Part shown: positions 1 through 6,008 of the stretch, piece by piece
Position numbering within the stretch: the first letter of the stretch is position 1
Layout: every line of letters begins with the position of its first letter
DNA from: JAXDBV01 sp034678415
Lineage (GTDB): Bacteria > Bacteroidota > Bacteroidia > Bacteroidales > VadinHA17
Length of the DNA: 9,433 nucleotides
Direction: 5' to 3'
Assembly (NCBI GenBank): GCA_034678415.1
Contig: JAXDBV010000105.1
Coordinates: 1 to 9,433, forward strand
The notes under the pieces: model-generated
Database searches by the model: none
Told to the model about the DNA's origin: nothing
What the model saw: only the letters and a program-made list of their open reading frames with translations
Program-made: the position numbers and the translations under genes

Positions 1-473
1 AGCATGTGGAAATAACCTTTACCTGGTCACGTATTGCGTCGCACGGCAGTAACCAGCTGGCGGTATGGATCGAGGATGCGGAGGGCACCCATATCCGCAC
101 ACTGTATGCCAGCCAATTCACTGCCACGGGCGGTTATGAAAAGCGGCCTGTATCGCTGAGCGAATGGACAGAGAAGTATGACATCCGGAATGCCACCCCA
201 GAGCAGGTGGATGCCATCAGTGGCCCCACTCCCCAGCCAGGAACCCAGACAATGGTTTGGGACTGCAAAGACATGTCGGGCCAGAGGGTAAGCAAGGGCG
301 TGTATGTGATAAGGATGGAAGCCAACATAAAAAATGAGGACAAAATGTTTTACAGGGGAGAGATAAAGATCGGCAGGAAGGCAGGAAAGGGAACCGGGGT
401 AATCACCTTTTCACGCCCGGAGCTTGCTTATGGAGAGGTGCTGTTCAGGGATGTAGCGGTGGAGTATAAGTGA
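1..473 (+). CDS. DUF2271 domain protein, 3' part (5' end outside window)
   Basis: This is the C-terminal part of a predicted exported DUF2271 protein. The frame is open to the left edge (codons from position 3), so the GTG at position 6 is probably internal; the signal peptide and true start lie upstream. Visible from the GTG: a family-typical stretch 'FTWSRIASHGSNQLAVWIEDAEG' in effect (residues 4-26, with the conserved NQ.AVWIED core), then 'IRTLYASQFTATGGY' leading to a tryptophan-containing segment near residues 51-60. The C-terminal half (about 80-125) reads like a FlgD-type Ig-like module: W-D-C-K-D, then G-x-x-V-S-K-G-V-Y-V-I-R. In Bacteroidota, DUF2271 proteins are thought to act in the periplasm and often lie near PepSY or flavin-transfer genes, but no such neighbour is visible here and the molecular function is unknown. 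The gene ends with TGA at 471-473 and is followed by a strong hairpin. Confidence 0.8.
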   Translation, partial: HVEITFTWSRIASHGSNQLAVWIEDAEGTHIRTLYASQFTATGGYEKRPVSLSEWTEKYDIRNATPEQVDAISGPTPQPGTQTMVWDCKDMSGQRVSKGVYVIRMEANIKNEDKMFYRGEIKIGRKAGKGTGVITFSRPELAYGEVLFRDVAVEYK

Positions 474-517
474 TATAATTGTTCAATACCCCTGTCACAT
501 GGGGAAGCATGATATCC

Positions 518-539
518 GTTCCCTGTTGCGACAGGGAAC
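518..539 (+). terminator. Perfect 9-bp hairpin, possible terminator of the DUF2271 gene
   Basis: GTTCCCTGT (518-526), loop TGCG, ACAGGGAAC (531-539): a perfect 9-bp, GC-containing stem with a 4-nt loop, 45 nt after the DUF2271 stop codon. The stretch after it (CTCTATTATG) has only a poor T-run, so it is not a textbook rho-independent terminator. It could instead be a transcript-end stabiliser or part of the structured leader that continues to 599. Confidence 0.45.
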
Positions 540-559
540 CTCTATTATGAAAAACCACC

Positions 560-599
560 TTCCGTACCCCTGCCCGAGCAGAATGCAAACCTTACGGAA
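560..599 (+). promoter_or_regulatory. Nested stem-loop in the leader of the aminotransferase gene
   Basis: A perfect 7-bp inverted repeat, TTCCGTA (560-566) with TACGGAA (593-599), encloses a smaller perfect hairpin CTGC-CCGA-GCAG (570-581) and an unpaired 3' stretch. It lies about 80 nt before the aminotransferase start codon. The hexamer ATGCAA occurs both inside it and again about 30 nt downstream. It does not match any riboswitch class that I recognise. It may be a cis-regulatory leader or a chance fold. Confidence 0.25.
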
Positions 600-680
600 A
601 CGATGGCACCTTTAATGCAAGCTTCTGATTCGTGATGTAGACAGCATTTAAAACGATCGAATTCCTACATACCAGTGTCT

Positions 681-1814
681 ATGTTAAACGGTATTATTCC
701 ATTTTATACACCTTTCAACCGGTTGCTGGTACGTTCAAAGGGGTGTTGCCTGTATGATTCTGATGGCAGGGAATACATTGACTTTGAGTCTGGTGTGTGG
801 TGTGCCAACCTTGGGCACGGCCACGACCGGCTGAATGCTTTGATCAGGAGGCAAACGGAAGAATCGATCCATCACGGATACCTCTTCCGTAACCGTCAAT
901 CTGAAGAACTTTCCGGTGAACTGGCGCGACTGACCGGCCTGGCGGGTGGCGCCAGTGTGTTCCTCAGCTCGGGATCGGAAGCGGTAAATCTGGCCATCAC
1001 CCTGGCCCGTCATCTCACGGGTAGAAAAAAAGTGCTAAAGATCGATCATTCGTACCTCAGCGCCTATGGTTTCAGACGGATATCCCCTGAAAATGAAGAC
1101 CTTATCGAGGTGGAACTCAATAACCTTTCCTCATCCGGTCATATCGATTTCGACACCCTGGCCGCTTTCGTTGTGGAGACCGGCGGGGCATCCATCGGCA
1201 TCATCCGCTTTCCCGGTCCTGGTTTTATCCAACAACTGATTGATCGATGCAGGAAGCATCACTGCCTCGTCATTGCCGATGAGGTCACGACAGGGATGGG
1301 GAGGACAGGAGCATGGTTCGGTTACCAGCATTACGACTTCCTGCCCGACATGGTGGTTACAGGAAAAGGACTCGGAAACGGTTTCCCCGTCAGCGGCCTC
1401 ACAATCAGCGCTGCCCTCGCGCAACAATTCACACCGGCCGCCTTCCGGTATGCACAGTCACACCAGAACGATCCTCTGGGATGTGCCATCGGGCGGGAAG
1501 TGATCAAAATAATTGAAGAAGACGACCTCATCAAGGGGTGTAACACGGCCGGATCGTATTTCAGAGAAGCGCTTGAACAACTTCTCTCCCTCCACCAGGA
1601 TAAAATAAAGGAGGTCAGGGCCAGGGGACTGATGCTGGGACTGGAGTTTCATAAAAATATTAATGGGGGAAAAAACCATGAGTTACTGTTTGAGAAGGGA
1701 TTTGTAACAGGATTCAGGATGAACACCCTGAGGTTCCTTCCACCCCTCACCATAGGCATGCATCAGATTGACCGGTTCACAGATACACTAAACCAGATCC
1801 TGGGTGAAAAATGA
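681..1814 (+). CDS. Class III PLP-dependent aminotransferase, short form
   Basis: A cytosolic fold-type I enzyme expected to move an amino group between an amine or amino acid and a keto acid using pyridoxal phosphate; the substrate cannot be told from sequence. From the ATG at 681 (377 aa), landmarks in order are: N-terminal YDSDGREYIDFESG (25-38), phosphate-binding SSGSEA (96-101), glutamate in VVETGG (166), DEVTTGMGRTG (200-210, with the PLP-ring Asp200), Schiff-base lysine in VVTGKGLGNGFP (Lys229), a degenerate HQNDPLGCA (261-269), and RFLPPLTI near the C terminus. Odd points: the usual S-[YF]-H-G motif reads SYLSAYG (124-130), losing the histidine, and the segment between it and the aspartate motif is compressed, so the protein is some 20-60 residues shorter than typical ArgD, GabT or omega-aminotransferases. 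A GTG at 675 would add two residues; ATG is preferred because I see no ribosome-binding site that favours the GTG. There is no biosynthetic neighbour to name the pathway. It stands alone between two gaps of more than 200 bp. Confidence 0.9.
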   Translation: MLNGIIPFYTPFNRLLVRSKGCCLYDSDGREYIDFESGVWCANLGHGHDRLNALIRRQTEESIHHGYLFRNRQSEELSGELARLTGLAGGASVFLSSGSEAVNLAITLARHLTGRKKVLKIDHSYLSAYGFRRISPENEDLIEVELNNLSSSGHIDFDTLAAFVVETGGASIGIIRFPGPGFIQQLIDRCRKHHCLVIADEVTTGMGRTGAWFGYQHYDFLPDMVVTGKGLGNGFPVSGLTISAALAQQFTPAAFRYAQSHQNDPLGCAIGREVIKIIEEDDLIKGCNTAGSYFREALEQLLSLHQDKIKEVRARGLMLGLEFHKNINGGKNHELLFEKGFVTGFRMNTLRFLPPLTIGMHQIDRFTDTLNQILGEK

Positions 1815-1816
1815 GG

Positions 1817-1831
1817 TCGCACCGCGTGCGA
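1817..1831 (+). other. Small perfect hairpin just after the aminotransferase stop codon
   Basis: TCGCAC-CGC-GTGCGA, a 6-bp perfect stem with a 3-nt loop that begins 2 nt after the stop codon. No T-run follows, so it is not called as a terminator. It may protect the 3' end of the message or be chance. Confidence 0.3.
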
Positions 1832-1889
1832 AACCAGCCGGTGTAAGAGTAATCCGTTCCAAGAGCTGATGCAAGGAAAATAATGAAAC

Positions 1890-1935
1890 ACTGCCGGCAT
1901 AACATCATCCAAGGTGGCAGTCCCGACAATTTTTC
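1890..1935 (+). terminator. Weak candidate terminator after the aminotransferase
   Basis: ACTGCC (1890-1895) pairs perfectly with GGCAGT (1916-1921) across a 20-nt loop, and a T-run (AATTTTTC) follows 7 nt later. The long loop and the offset T-run make this weak. The rest of the 241-bp gap holds another small inverted repeat (ACCGGA at 1965-1970 with TCCGGT at 1983-1988), which may belong to the leader of the next gene. Confidence 0.25.
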
Positions 1936-2055
1936 AACCCTTTCAATTACAGCCTTACAAAATCACCGGATGATTTATTGTTTCCGGTAAAAATCTGCCA
2001 TGCTGGATAAACAAAATGTAAATCGGTCTGTTTTTACAAAAAAAATGATGTCAAT

Positions 2056-2493
2056 ATGAAAAAATTACTACCCGTTTCTGCTTTTCTTTTGCTGACACTG
2101 GTCTTCTCCTTCACTTCCTGTGAAAAGGAAAAAACGATGGAAGAGCTCATCATAGGCAGGTGGGCAGTCGAATCGTTCACAACCGTGAATTATATTGATA
2201 ATGTCAGGGAATATGCCACAACAGAGTATTATAGACCTGACGAGTTCAACATCCTGTTGTTAGAAGACAAGACAGGCATTGTTTTCGATAACCACAATCC
2301 TGTCATTATGTTCACATGGTTTCTGGACAGCAGCCTGCGGACTCTCACCCTGCATACAGAAGAGGACCAGCTCAAATGGAATATCACGGTTGATGAGGAT
2401 ATTTTCGGATGGTCATTTTCCGAGACGAAAATAGAGGATAATCATACCCTCAAGATTGAGTACGTCTATTCCGCAATGAGGGTACGTTCATAA
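2056..2493 (+). CDS. Small lipoprotein, lipocalin-like
   Basis: A 145-aa protein with a clear lipoprotein signal: MKK at the N terminus, a hydrophobic core LLPVSAFLLLTLVFSF, and a lipobox ending FTSC with Cys22 as the lipidation site. Charged residues (EKEK) follow the cysteine directly, as in Bacteroidota lipoproteins that are exported to the cell surface. The mature part begins with 'MEELIIGRWAVESFTT', resembling the first strand of lipocalin-like beta-barrel lipoproteins (G-x-W), and then alternates short hydrophobic strands: ILLLEDKTGIVF, VIMFTWFLD, RTLTLHTEEDQLKWNITV, HTLKIEYVYSAM. The size suits a single eight-stranded barrel. No catalytic motif is seen and the ligand or role is unknown. 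The start has no Shine-Dalgarno sequence but lies in an A-rich context. It is a single-gene unit, with a 241-bp gap before it and a gene-poor stretch after it. Confidence 0.8.
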   Translation: MKKLLPVSAFLLLTLVFSFTSCEKEKTMEELIIGRWAVESFTTVNYIDNVREYATTEYYRPDEFNILLLEDKTGIVFDNHNPVIMFTWFLDSSLRTLTLHTEEDQLKWNITVDEDIFGWSFSETKIEDNHTLKIEYVYSAMRVRS

Positions 2494-3044
2494 AGCCATG
2501 GGTATTTCCGGTGTGTTATCGGAGGAATTTCATTAATATCACCTGACATTGACATTCTTGTGCTTGCTGAACAGGTGTTTCCCCGCAAATCATCCATGGT
2601 AATCCTGAACCAAACCTGTTACACCTCAGGCAGGAGTTTCATCCTCCTTGCCTGTCACAAAGACAACTTCTGTTTAGCAATGTAATACGACGGTTATATC
2701 CGTCCCTTCATATATAAGCTTCAGTGGCAGCCACAGGTTGTTCCGCCCGTCTTTTATCATGAGAACGGAGGGATTGACACGCTACCCTTGACAGGCGGGG
2801 GAAGTTTCGGGGAGCAACAGACAGTACATTTCCGCCGTAGGTTACGTGTACGTCACTCCTTCCTTCGCATGGTTGAAGCTGCCAAATGATTATCCACCAT
2901 TGAAGAATGGTGCTGATGCATCTCCCCTCAGGATTATTCCTGTCGGCGATCCGTGCACGGCTGCCGGTCTGATCCCTGTGTTTTATCGGGGATACCGGGC
3001 ACCCGTTTTGAGTATTGATGTCTCTGTTACCGGAAGGGTTCTCT
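2494..3044. other. 551-bp stretch without a recognisable gene
   Basis: Between the lipoprotein gene and the convergent DUF937 gene I recognise no product. Reading frames stay open on both strands over about 2700-3044 (a minus frame that runs on into the DUF937 gene, and a plus frame from about 2846 into it), but neither gives a family I know, and each overlaps the DUF937 gene out of frame. Visible structure: an imperfect 10-bp hairpin at 2627-2654, a perfect hairpin CACCATT-GAAG-AATGGTG at 2895-2912, and a perfect 10-bp palindrome CCGTGCACGG at 2951-2960. It could hold a decayed gene, an unrecognised short gene or an RNA. Which one cannot be decided by eye. Confidence 0.4.
2627..2654. terminator. 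Imperfect 10-bp hairpin downstream of the lipoprotein gene
   Basis: CAGGCAGGAG (2627-2636) pairs with CTCC-T-TGCCTG (2644-2654) with a single bulged T and a 7-nt loop. It is the strongest fold after the lipoprotein stop codon (134 nt downstream). No T-run follows on the plus strand, so function as a terminator is uncertain. Confidence 0.3.
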
Positions 3045-3626
3045 CTATTTCTTGCGGAATAATCCTCCGAGGAGGGAACCCAGTCCGCCTTTTCCTTTGG
3101 TCTGCTGTGAACCGCCTTTGAGGAGGAAGCCGGCCACGTCATCAAGGATGCTACCATCGCCATCGGCATCGAGCAATGAGCCTATGCCGGAGATACCGGC
3201 ACCGCTGGTATCCCTTTTCTTTGTCAGGGCTCCCAGGATGACAGGCGCCAGCGCGGGAATCATCTTCACGATGGTTGAAGGATCAATATTCAGGCTTTTG
3301 GCCAGCGTTTGTGCCGCCTGAACACCACCCTGCTCTCCCAGCAGTCCCCCAAGGTTGGCATCCGCCACCTGTGCACTGGCTTTTTGCGAAATCAGATCTT
3401 TAATATTGTTCAACACCGAAGAATCACCATACTTGTTCAGTATATGATTTACCCTTTCGTCACCTCCCCGGGTATCCTTCTGTTTTTTCAGCCCTGACAG
3501 GATCAAAGGAGCAAGCTGGGGGATCAGTTTCTGTACAGTACCCTGATCCATCTGAAAGCTGGAGGCCATCTGTCGGGTGACTTCAGGACCGTAACTTTTC
3601 ATGAATTCATCAATAAAATTTGCCAT
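3045..3626 (-). CDS. DUF937 family protein with internal duplication
   Basis: A 193-aa soluble protein of the DUF937 (YidB-like) family, whose function is not known. No signal peptide is present (it starts MANFIDEFMKSYG). The protein is built from two related modules: residues 27-52 (DQGTVQKLIPQLAPLILSGL then KKQKDT) match residues 115-140 (DPSTIVKMIPALAPVILGAL then TKKRDT) at an offset of 88, and GDSSVLNNI (67-75) matches GDGSILDDV (156-164). The second copy forms DADGDGSILDD from residue 153, with Asp153, 155 and 157 spaced like an EF-hand or dockerin Ca2+ loop, although position 12 is Val, not Glu; this motif is common in the family. The C terminus is low-complexity Gly/Lys/Leu-rich (175-193, ending LLGGLFRKK). 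The ATG at 3624-3626 lies directly downstream of a tandem 20-bp repeat. It is encoded on the same strand as the beta-helix gene, 205 bp after it, so it is probably transcribed from its own promoter. Confidence 0.88.
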   Translation of the reverse strand: MANFIDEFMKSYGPEVTRQMASSFQMDQGTVQKLIPQLAPLILSGLKKQKDTRGGDERVNHILNKYGDSSVLNNIKDLISQKASAQVADANLGGLLGEQGGVQAAQTLAKSLNIDPSTIVKMIPALAPVILGALTKKRDTSGAGISGIGSLLDADGDGSILDDVAGFLLKGGSQQTKGKGGLGSLLGGLFRKK

Positions 3627-3629
3627 AAT

Positions 3630-3669
3630 TGAATGTTATTTAATAAAACTGAATGTTATAAAATAAAAC
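3630..3669 (-). repeat. Two tandem 20-bp direct repeats upstream of the DUF937 gene
   Basis: Plus-strand copies at 3630-3649 and 3650-3669 (TGAATGTTAT followed by TTAATAAAAC or AAAATAAAAC) are identical at 18 of 20 positions, differing only at two adjacent bases, and abut exactly. They end 3 nt before the start codon of the DUF937 gene, i.e. in its leader. A paired repeat at this place could be a tandem regulator site, a site of translational control, or simply a slippage duplication of AT-rich DNA. Confidence 0.75.
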
Positions 3670-3696
3670 AAGAACGTAAGTCACGAGGATTTTGTA

Positions 3697-3714
3697 TTCC
3701 CGTAAAAAACGGAA
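3697..3714 (-). other. Small hairpin in the leader region of the DUF937 gene
   Basis: TTC-C-CGT-AAAAA-ACG-GAA: a 6-bp stem with one bulged C and an A-rich loop on the plus strand (T-rich loop in the minus-strand transcript). It lies between the beta-helix stop codon and the DUF937 start. It is too short to call a terminator firmly. Confidence 0.25.
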
Positions 3715-3737
3715 GGTAAGGATGATTGATGATTATT

Positions 3738-3745
3738 CAAAGTTA
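3738..3745 (-). promoter_or_regulatory. Candidate -7 box (TAACTTTG) for the DUF937 gene
   Basis: Read on the minus strand the site is TAACTTTG, a full match to the Bacteroidota -7 consensus TAnnTTTG. I find no convincing TTTG -33 box 19-21 nt upstream (a TTTG lies only 7 nt away). If used, it would give a leader of about 100 nt containing the hairpin at 3697-3714 and the tandem repeats. Confidence 0.25.
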
Positions 3746-3831
3746 TTTTTGACAAATCTTGTTAATGCTCTGATGAACCACCAGCAGTATATCCGGAGGG
3801 TTACCATGGAGGGGAGGTGTGCATAATCCTG

Positions 3832-5700
3832 TCATCTTGCCGGAGGATAAGCTCCCACGTAAGGTCTGTCTTTTACGGGGCGGTTAAGAAGCAGGCGTAT
3901 CTCCCCGGGCAACGAAGTACCGGCGTTGACTCCAGGGAATGACGGCAGGGGTTCATAGTTGTCCAGCTCAGTGCTTTTAAACACCGGATAATCCTGAATA
4001 AGCATGCTGGAGGCTTCAAATCCGGGATATGCTTCATGGATTCCCGAGGGGGAGTCAAAATCCCTGATACAGTTCTCACCTGCGGTCGGGCTCCACAGAA
4101 TCAGCGGCACGGTTTTCATCCCACCGTGTTGTACATAGACGTTATGGTCGATCTGTGCAAACTGGGGGCGGGTGAGCCGTTCACACAGGATATTTCTCTG
4201 CCAGACGAAGAGGAGAGGTCGGTTATACGCGGCATCACCGGCCATCAGGTTATTGACAAACACATGACCGTCACGTTTATCTACATCGGGGCCGGTGGCG
4301 GGATGCCACCCGAAATGGTCACCCTCCGCGCTCCGTTCGCTGCGGCTGACACAGGCTGTGCTGTTCACCAGCGTGTTATTGTACATCCTGACGTCACAAC
4401 TGTTCAGTATATGAATACCCATCTCGCAGTCGACGAACACATTACCGGCACAGACAGCACCTTTTGATATCTCGAAAAAGAAACCGCTCTCGCTTGGCCA
4501 GGTTTGCCGGTAGGTGATGCCGCGATCGATGATGCCCACCTTCTCAATCCAGTTATTCACGAACACCCCGTCGACGTTACCCACATCATACCATATGCCG
4601 TTAGAATACGGTAGTTCGGTCACCAGGTTGTCGCGGCAGGTGACACGGTAACACTGGTTGAAGATCTTCACGGCCGCAGGGTAGTACCCGGTAATCCGCT
4701 CGATATTGTTACGCATAAAGATATTTTTTTCCACCAGCACGTCGGATGAGCTGAGGATATAGACCCCTTCGGTGCTGGTATCGCTCACCCTGCAGTTCCT
4801 GATGGTAAGATGATCACCGCGGAGGTAGGCAGCCACCCGTGAACAAAAGGTGATGGCACAATGTTCGAGGGTGGTGCCTGTCACGTCCTTTCCATGGGCC
4901 GATTCCGGTGATATACCTTCCGGATCGTAACCATCCACCTCGATGGCACGGTAGGCATACTGTGTGAAAGTGATACCCCTGATCACCGGTCCCCTGCCGT
5001 CCGACATCTTGCCGTGACATTCGCCTGTCACGCGGTAGAGGCATACATTAAAGGCAGTGATTTCCACCAGCTTGCCGGAAGGATCGGAGCCGATATATAC
5101 CATTCCCGACTCATAGTCGATATAAAATGAGTTTTCATCCACTTCTGCTTCATAGCCTGCCGACTGCAGGAATCGCCCGTCGATGAACACCATATCGTCG
5201 TTGAACCGGTGCAGGGGTGTCTGTCTTCCGTTCCTGTCCCTCTGCCACCAGTCGGCGGGTTTAGACGAGAACAGATGATCCCACCTTGTCACCCATAGTC
5301 CGTTCCCCAGGTTTCGCCAGTCACCGGCAACACCGGTACCTTTGAGCACAGGCTGTTCATCCTGGTATGGCTGGATAGTAATTCCCTGGTTCAGCAAAAG
5401 GTTGCCCGTACGGTAGATGCCCCCGCGCAGGATGATGACATCACCGGTCTTCACCCTCTCAATAGCCGATTCAATGGTGGTGGGTTCGTCAATGGTCACT
5501 CCTGCAACATCCTTGTTGCCGTCAGGTGCCACAAAATAGATCATACCATCCGTTGCCGGGACAGACCAGGTTTGCCTTACAGGACCATACGGCCCGCCTG
5601 AAGGCTGCGCAAGAACCGACAAGGTTACAGGAAGTATACCTGCAAACAACACAAGCTTGTGAAAGAATCCTTTCATGGGTTGATCAATTTTTGCCATCAT
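3832..5700 (-). CDS. Secreted right-handed parallel beta-helix protein
   Basis: A 622-aa exported protein of the pectate-lyase-like beta-helix fold, likely to bind or cleave a polysaccharide in the periplasm or outside the cell; the substrate is unknown. A signal peptide is clear: KGFFHK, then the hydrophobic LVLFAGILPVTLSVLA with cleavage near Ala31-Gln32. Residues 54-120 form the N-terminal cap of such proteins (IYFVAPDGNKD, then a 'TIESAIERVKTGDVIILRGGIYR' type segment and a segment ending 'QPVLKG'). The next part (128-225, WRNLGNGLWVTRW and MVFIDGRFLQSAGY) resembles an inserted domain also seen in polysaccharide-lyase-like relatives. From about 238 to 490 come helix rungs with asparagine ladders: NVDGVFVNNWIEKV, CAGNVFVDCEMGI, VRMYNNTLVN, HVFVNNLMAG. 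The C terminus has no T9SS-type sorting domain that I can see. The second in-frame ATG at 5676 gives the more classic signal peptide (MKGFFHK); the first at 5700 has the more AT-rich upstream context, so the start is open within 24 nt. No SusC/SusD pair or sulfatase is nearby, so it is not in an obvious polysaccharide utilisation locus. Confidence 0.85.
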   Translation of the reverse strand: MMAKIDQPMKGFFHKLVLFAGILPVTLSVLAQPSGGPYGPVRQTWSVPATDGMIYFVAPDGNKDVAGVTIDEPTTIESAIERVKTGDVIILRGGIYRTGNLLLNQGITIQPYQDEQPVLKGTGVAGDWRNLGNGLWVTRWDHLFSSKPADWWQRDRNGRQTPLHRFNDDMVFIDGRFLQSAGYEAEVDENSFYIDYESGMVYIGSDPSGKLVEITAFNVCLYRVTGECHGKMSDGRGPVIRGITFTQYAYRAIEVDGYDPEGISPESAHGKDVTGTTLEHCAITFCSRVAAYLRGDHLTIRNCRVSDTSTEGVYILSSSDVLVEKNIFMRNNIERITGYYPAAVKIFNQCYRVTCRDNLVTELPYSNGIWYDVGNVDGVFVNNWIEKVGIIDRGITYRQTWPSESGFFFEISKGAVCAGNVFVDCEMGIHILNSCDVRMYNNTLVNSTACVSRSERSAEGDHFGWHPATGPDVDKRDGHVFVNNLMAGDAAYNRPLLFVWQRNILCERLTRPQFAQIDHNVYVQHGGMKTVPLILWSPTAGENCIRDFDSPSGIHEAYPGFEASSMLIQDYPVFKSTELDNYEPLPSFPGVNAGTSLPGEIRLLLNRPVKDRPYVGAYPPAR

Positions 5701-6008
5701 AATATTATAGGGTTGATATTGGCACGGCTATATTGATAAAGATATTAAACAAAGATGAAATATGAAACGCATACTAGCCGGTTATTTAACATACTGCCCT
5801 GTTGGCGGCCGAGAAAATCGGGTATTGCAGCATTAGGGAGTCATCATAAGGATTGTACTACCGGTCGCAAAGAAACGTATCGCCGGAAGTATATCACCGG
5901 CTTATATCCTTATTTAGAGCCGGTTAACCAGATGTTACCTCTCAACACCGGTTCTACTGGAAACATGGCAGAGGGTCAGTGTTTTCTTCCGCGAGGCTGT
6001 TACCCCTA
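5701..6008. other. 308-bp gap rich in CCGG
   Basis: No gene is recognised here. A plus-strand frame opens at 5755 and continues as antisense over pflX, but its translation looks like noise. Six CCGG tetramers fall within about 175 bp (5778, 5861, 5883, 5897, 5920, 5948), some in possible pairs such as ACCGGC (5896-5901) with GCCGGT (5919-5924). The promoter of the beta-helix gene should lie in the AT-rich part nearest 5701, but I find no full TAnnTTTG box there. Confidence 0.4.

Noticed and set aside
2846..3121. 91-codon open frame on the plus strand
   Set aside because: It runs antisense into the DUF937 gene and matches no family I know. It is kept only as a hint of a decayed gene in the 2494-3044 finding.
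2708..3169. 153-codon open frame on the minus strand
   Set aside because: It overlaps the well-supported DUF937 gene in another frame, its translation has no recognisable domain and an odd composition, and its start lies inside the DUF937 coding sequence.
5778..5951. Cluster of CCGG tetramers as a repeat array
   Set aside because: Spacing is irregular, flanks differ, and CCGG is also frequent in the neighbouring genes, so no repeat unit can be defined.
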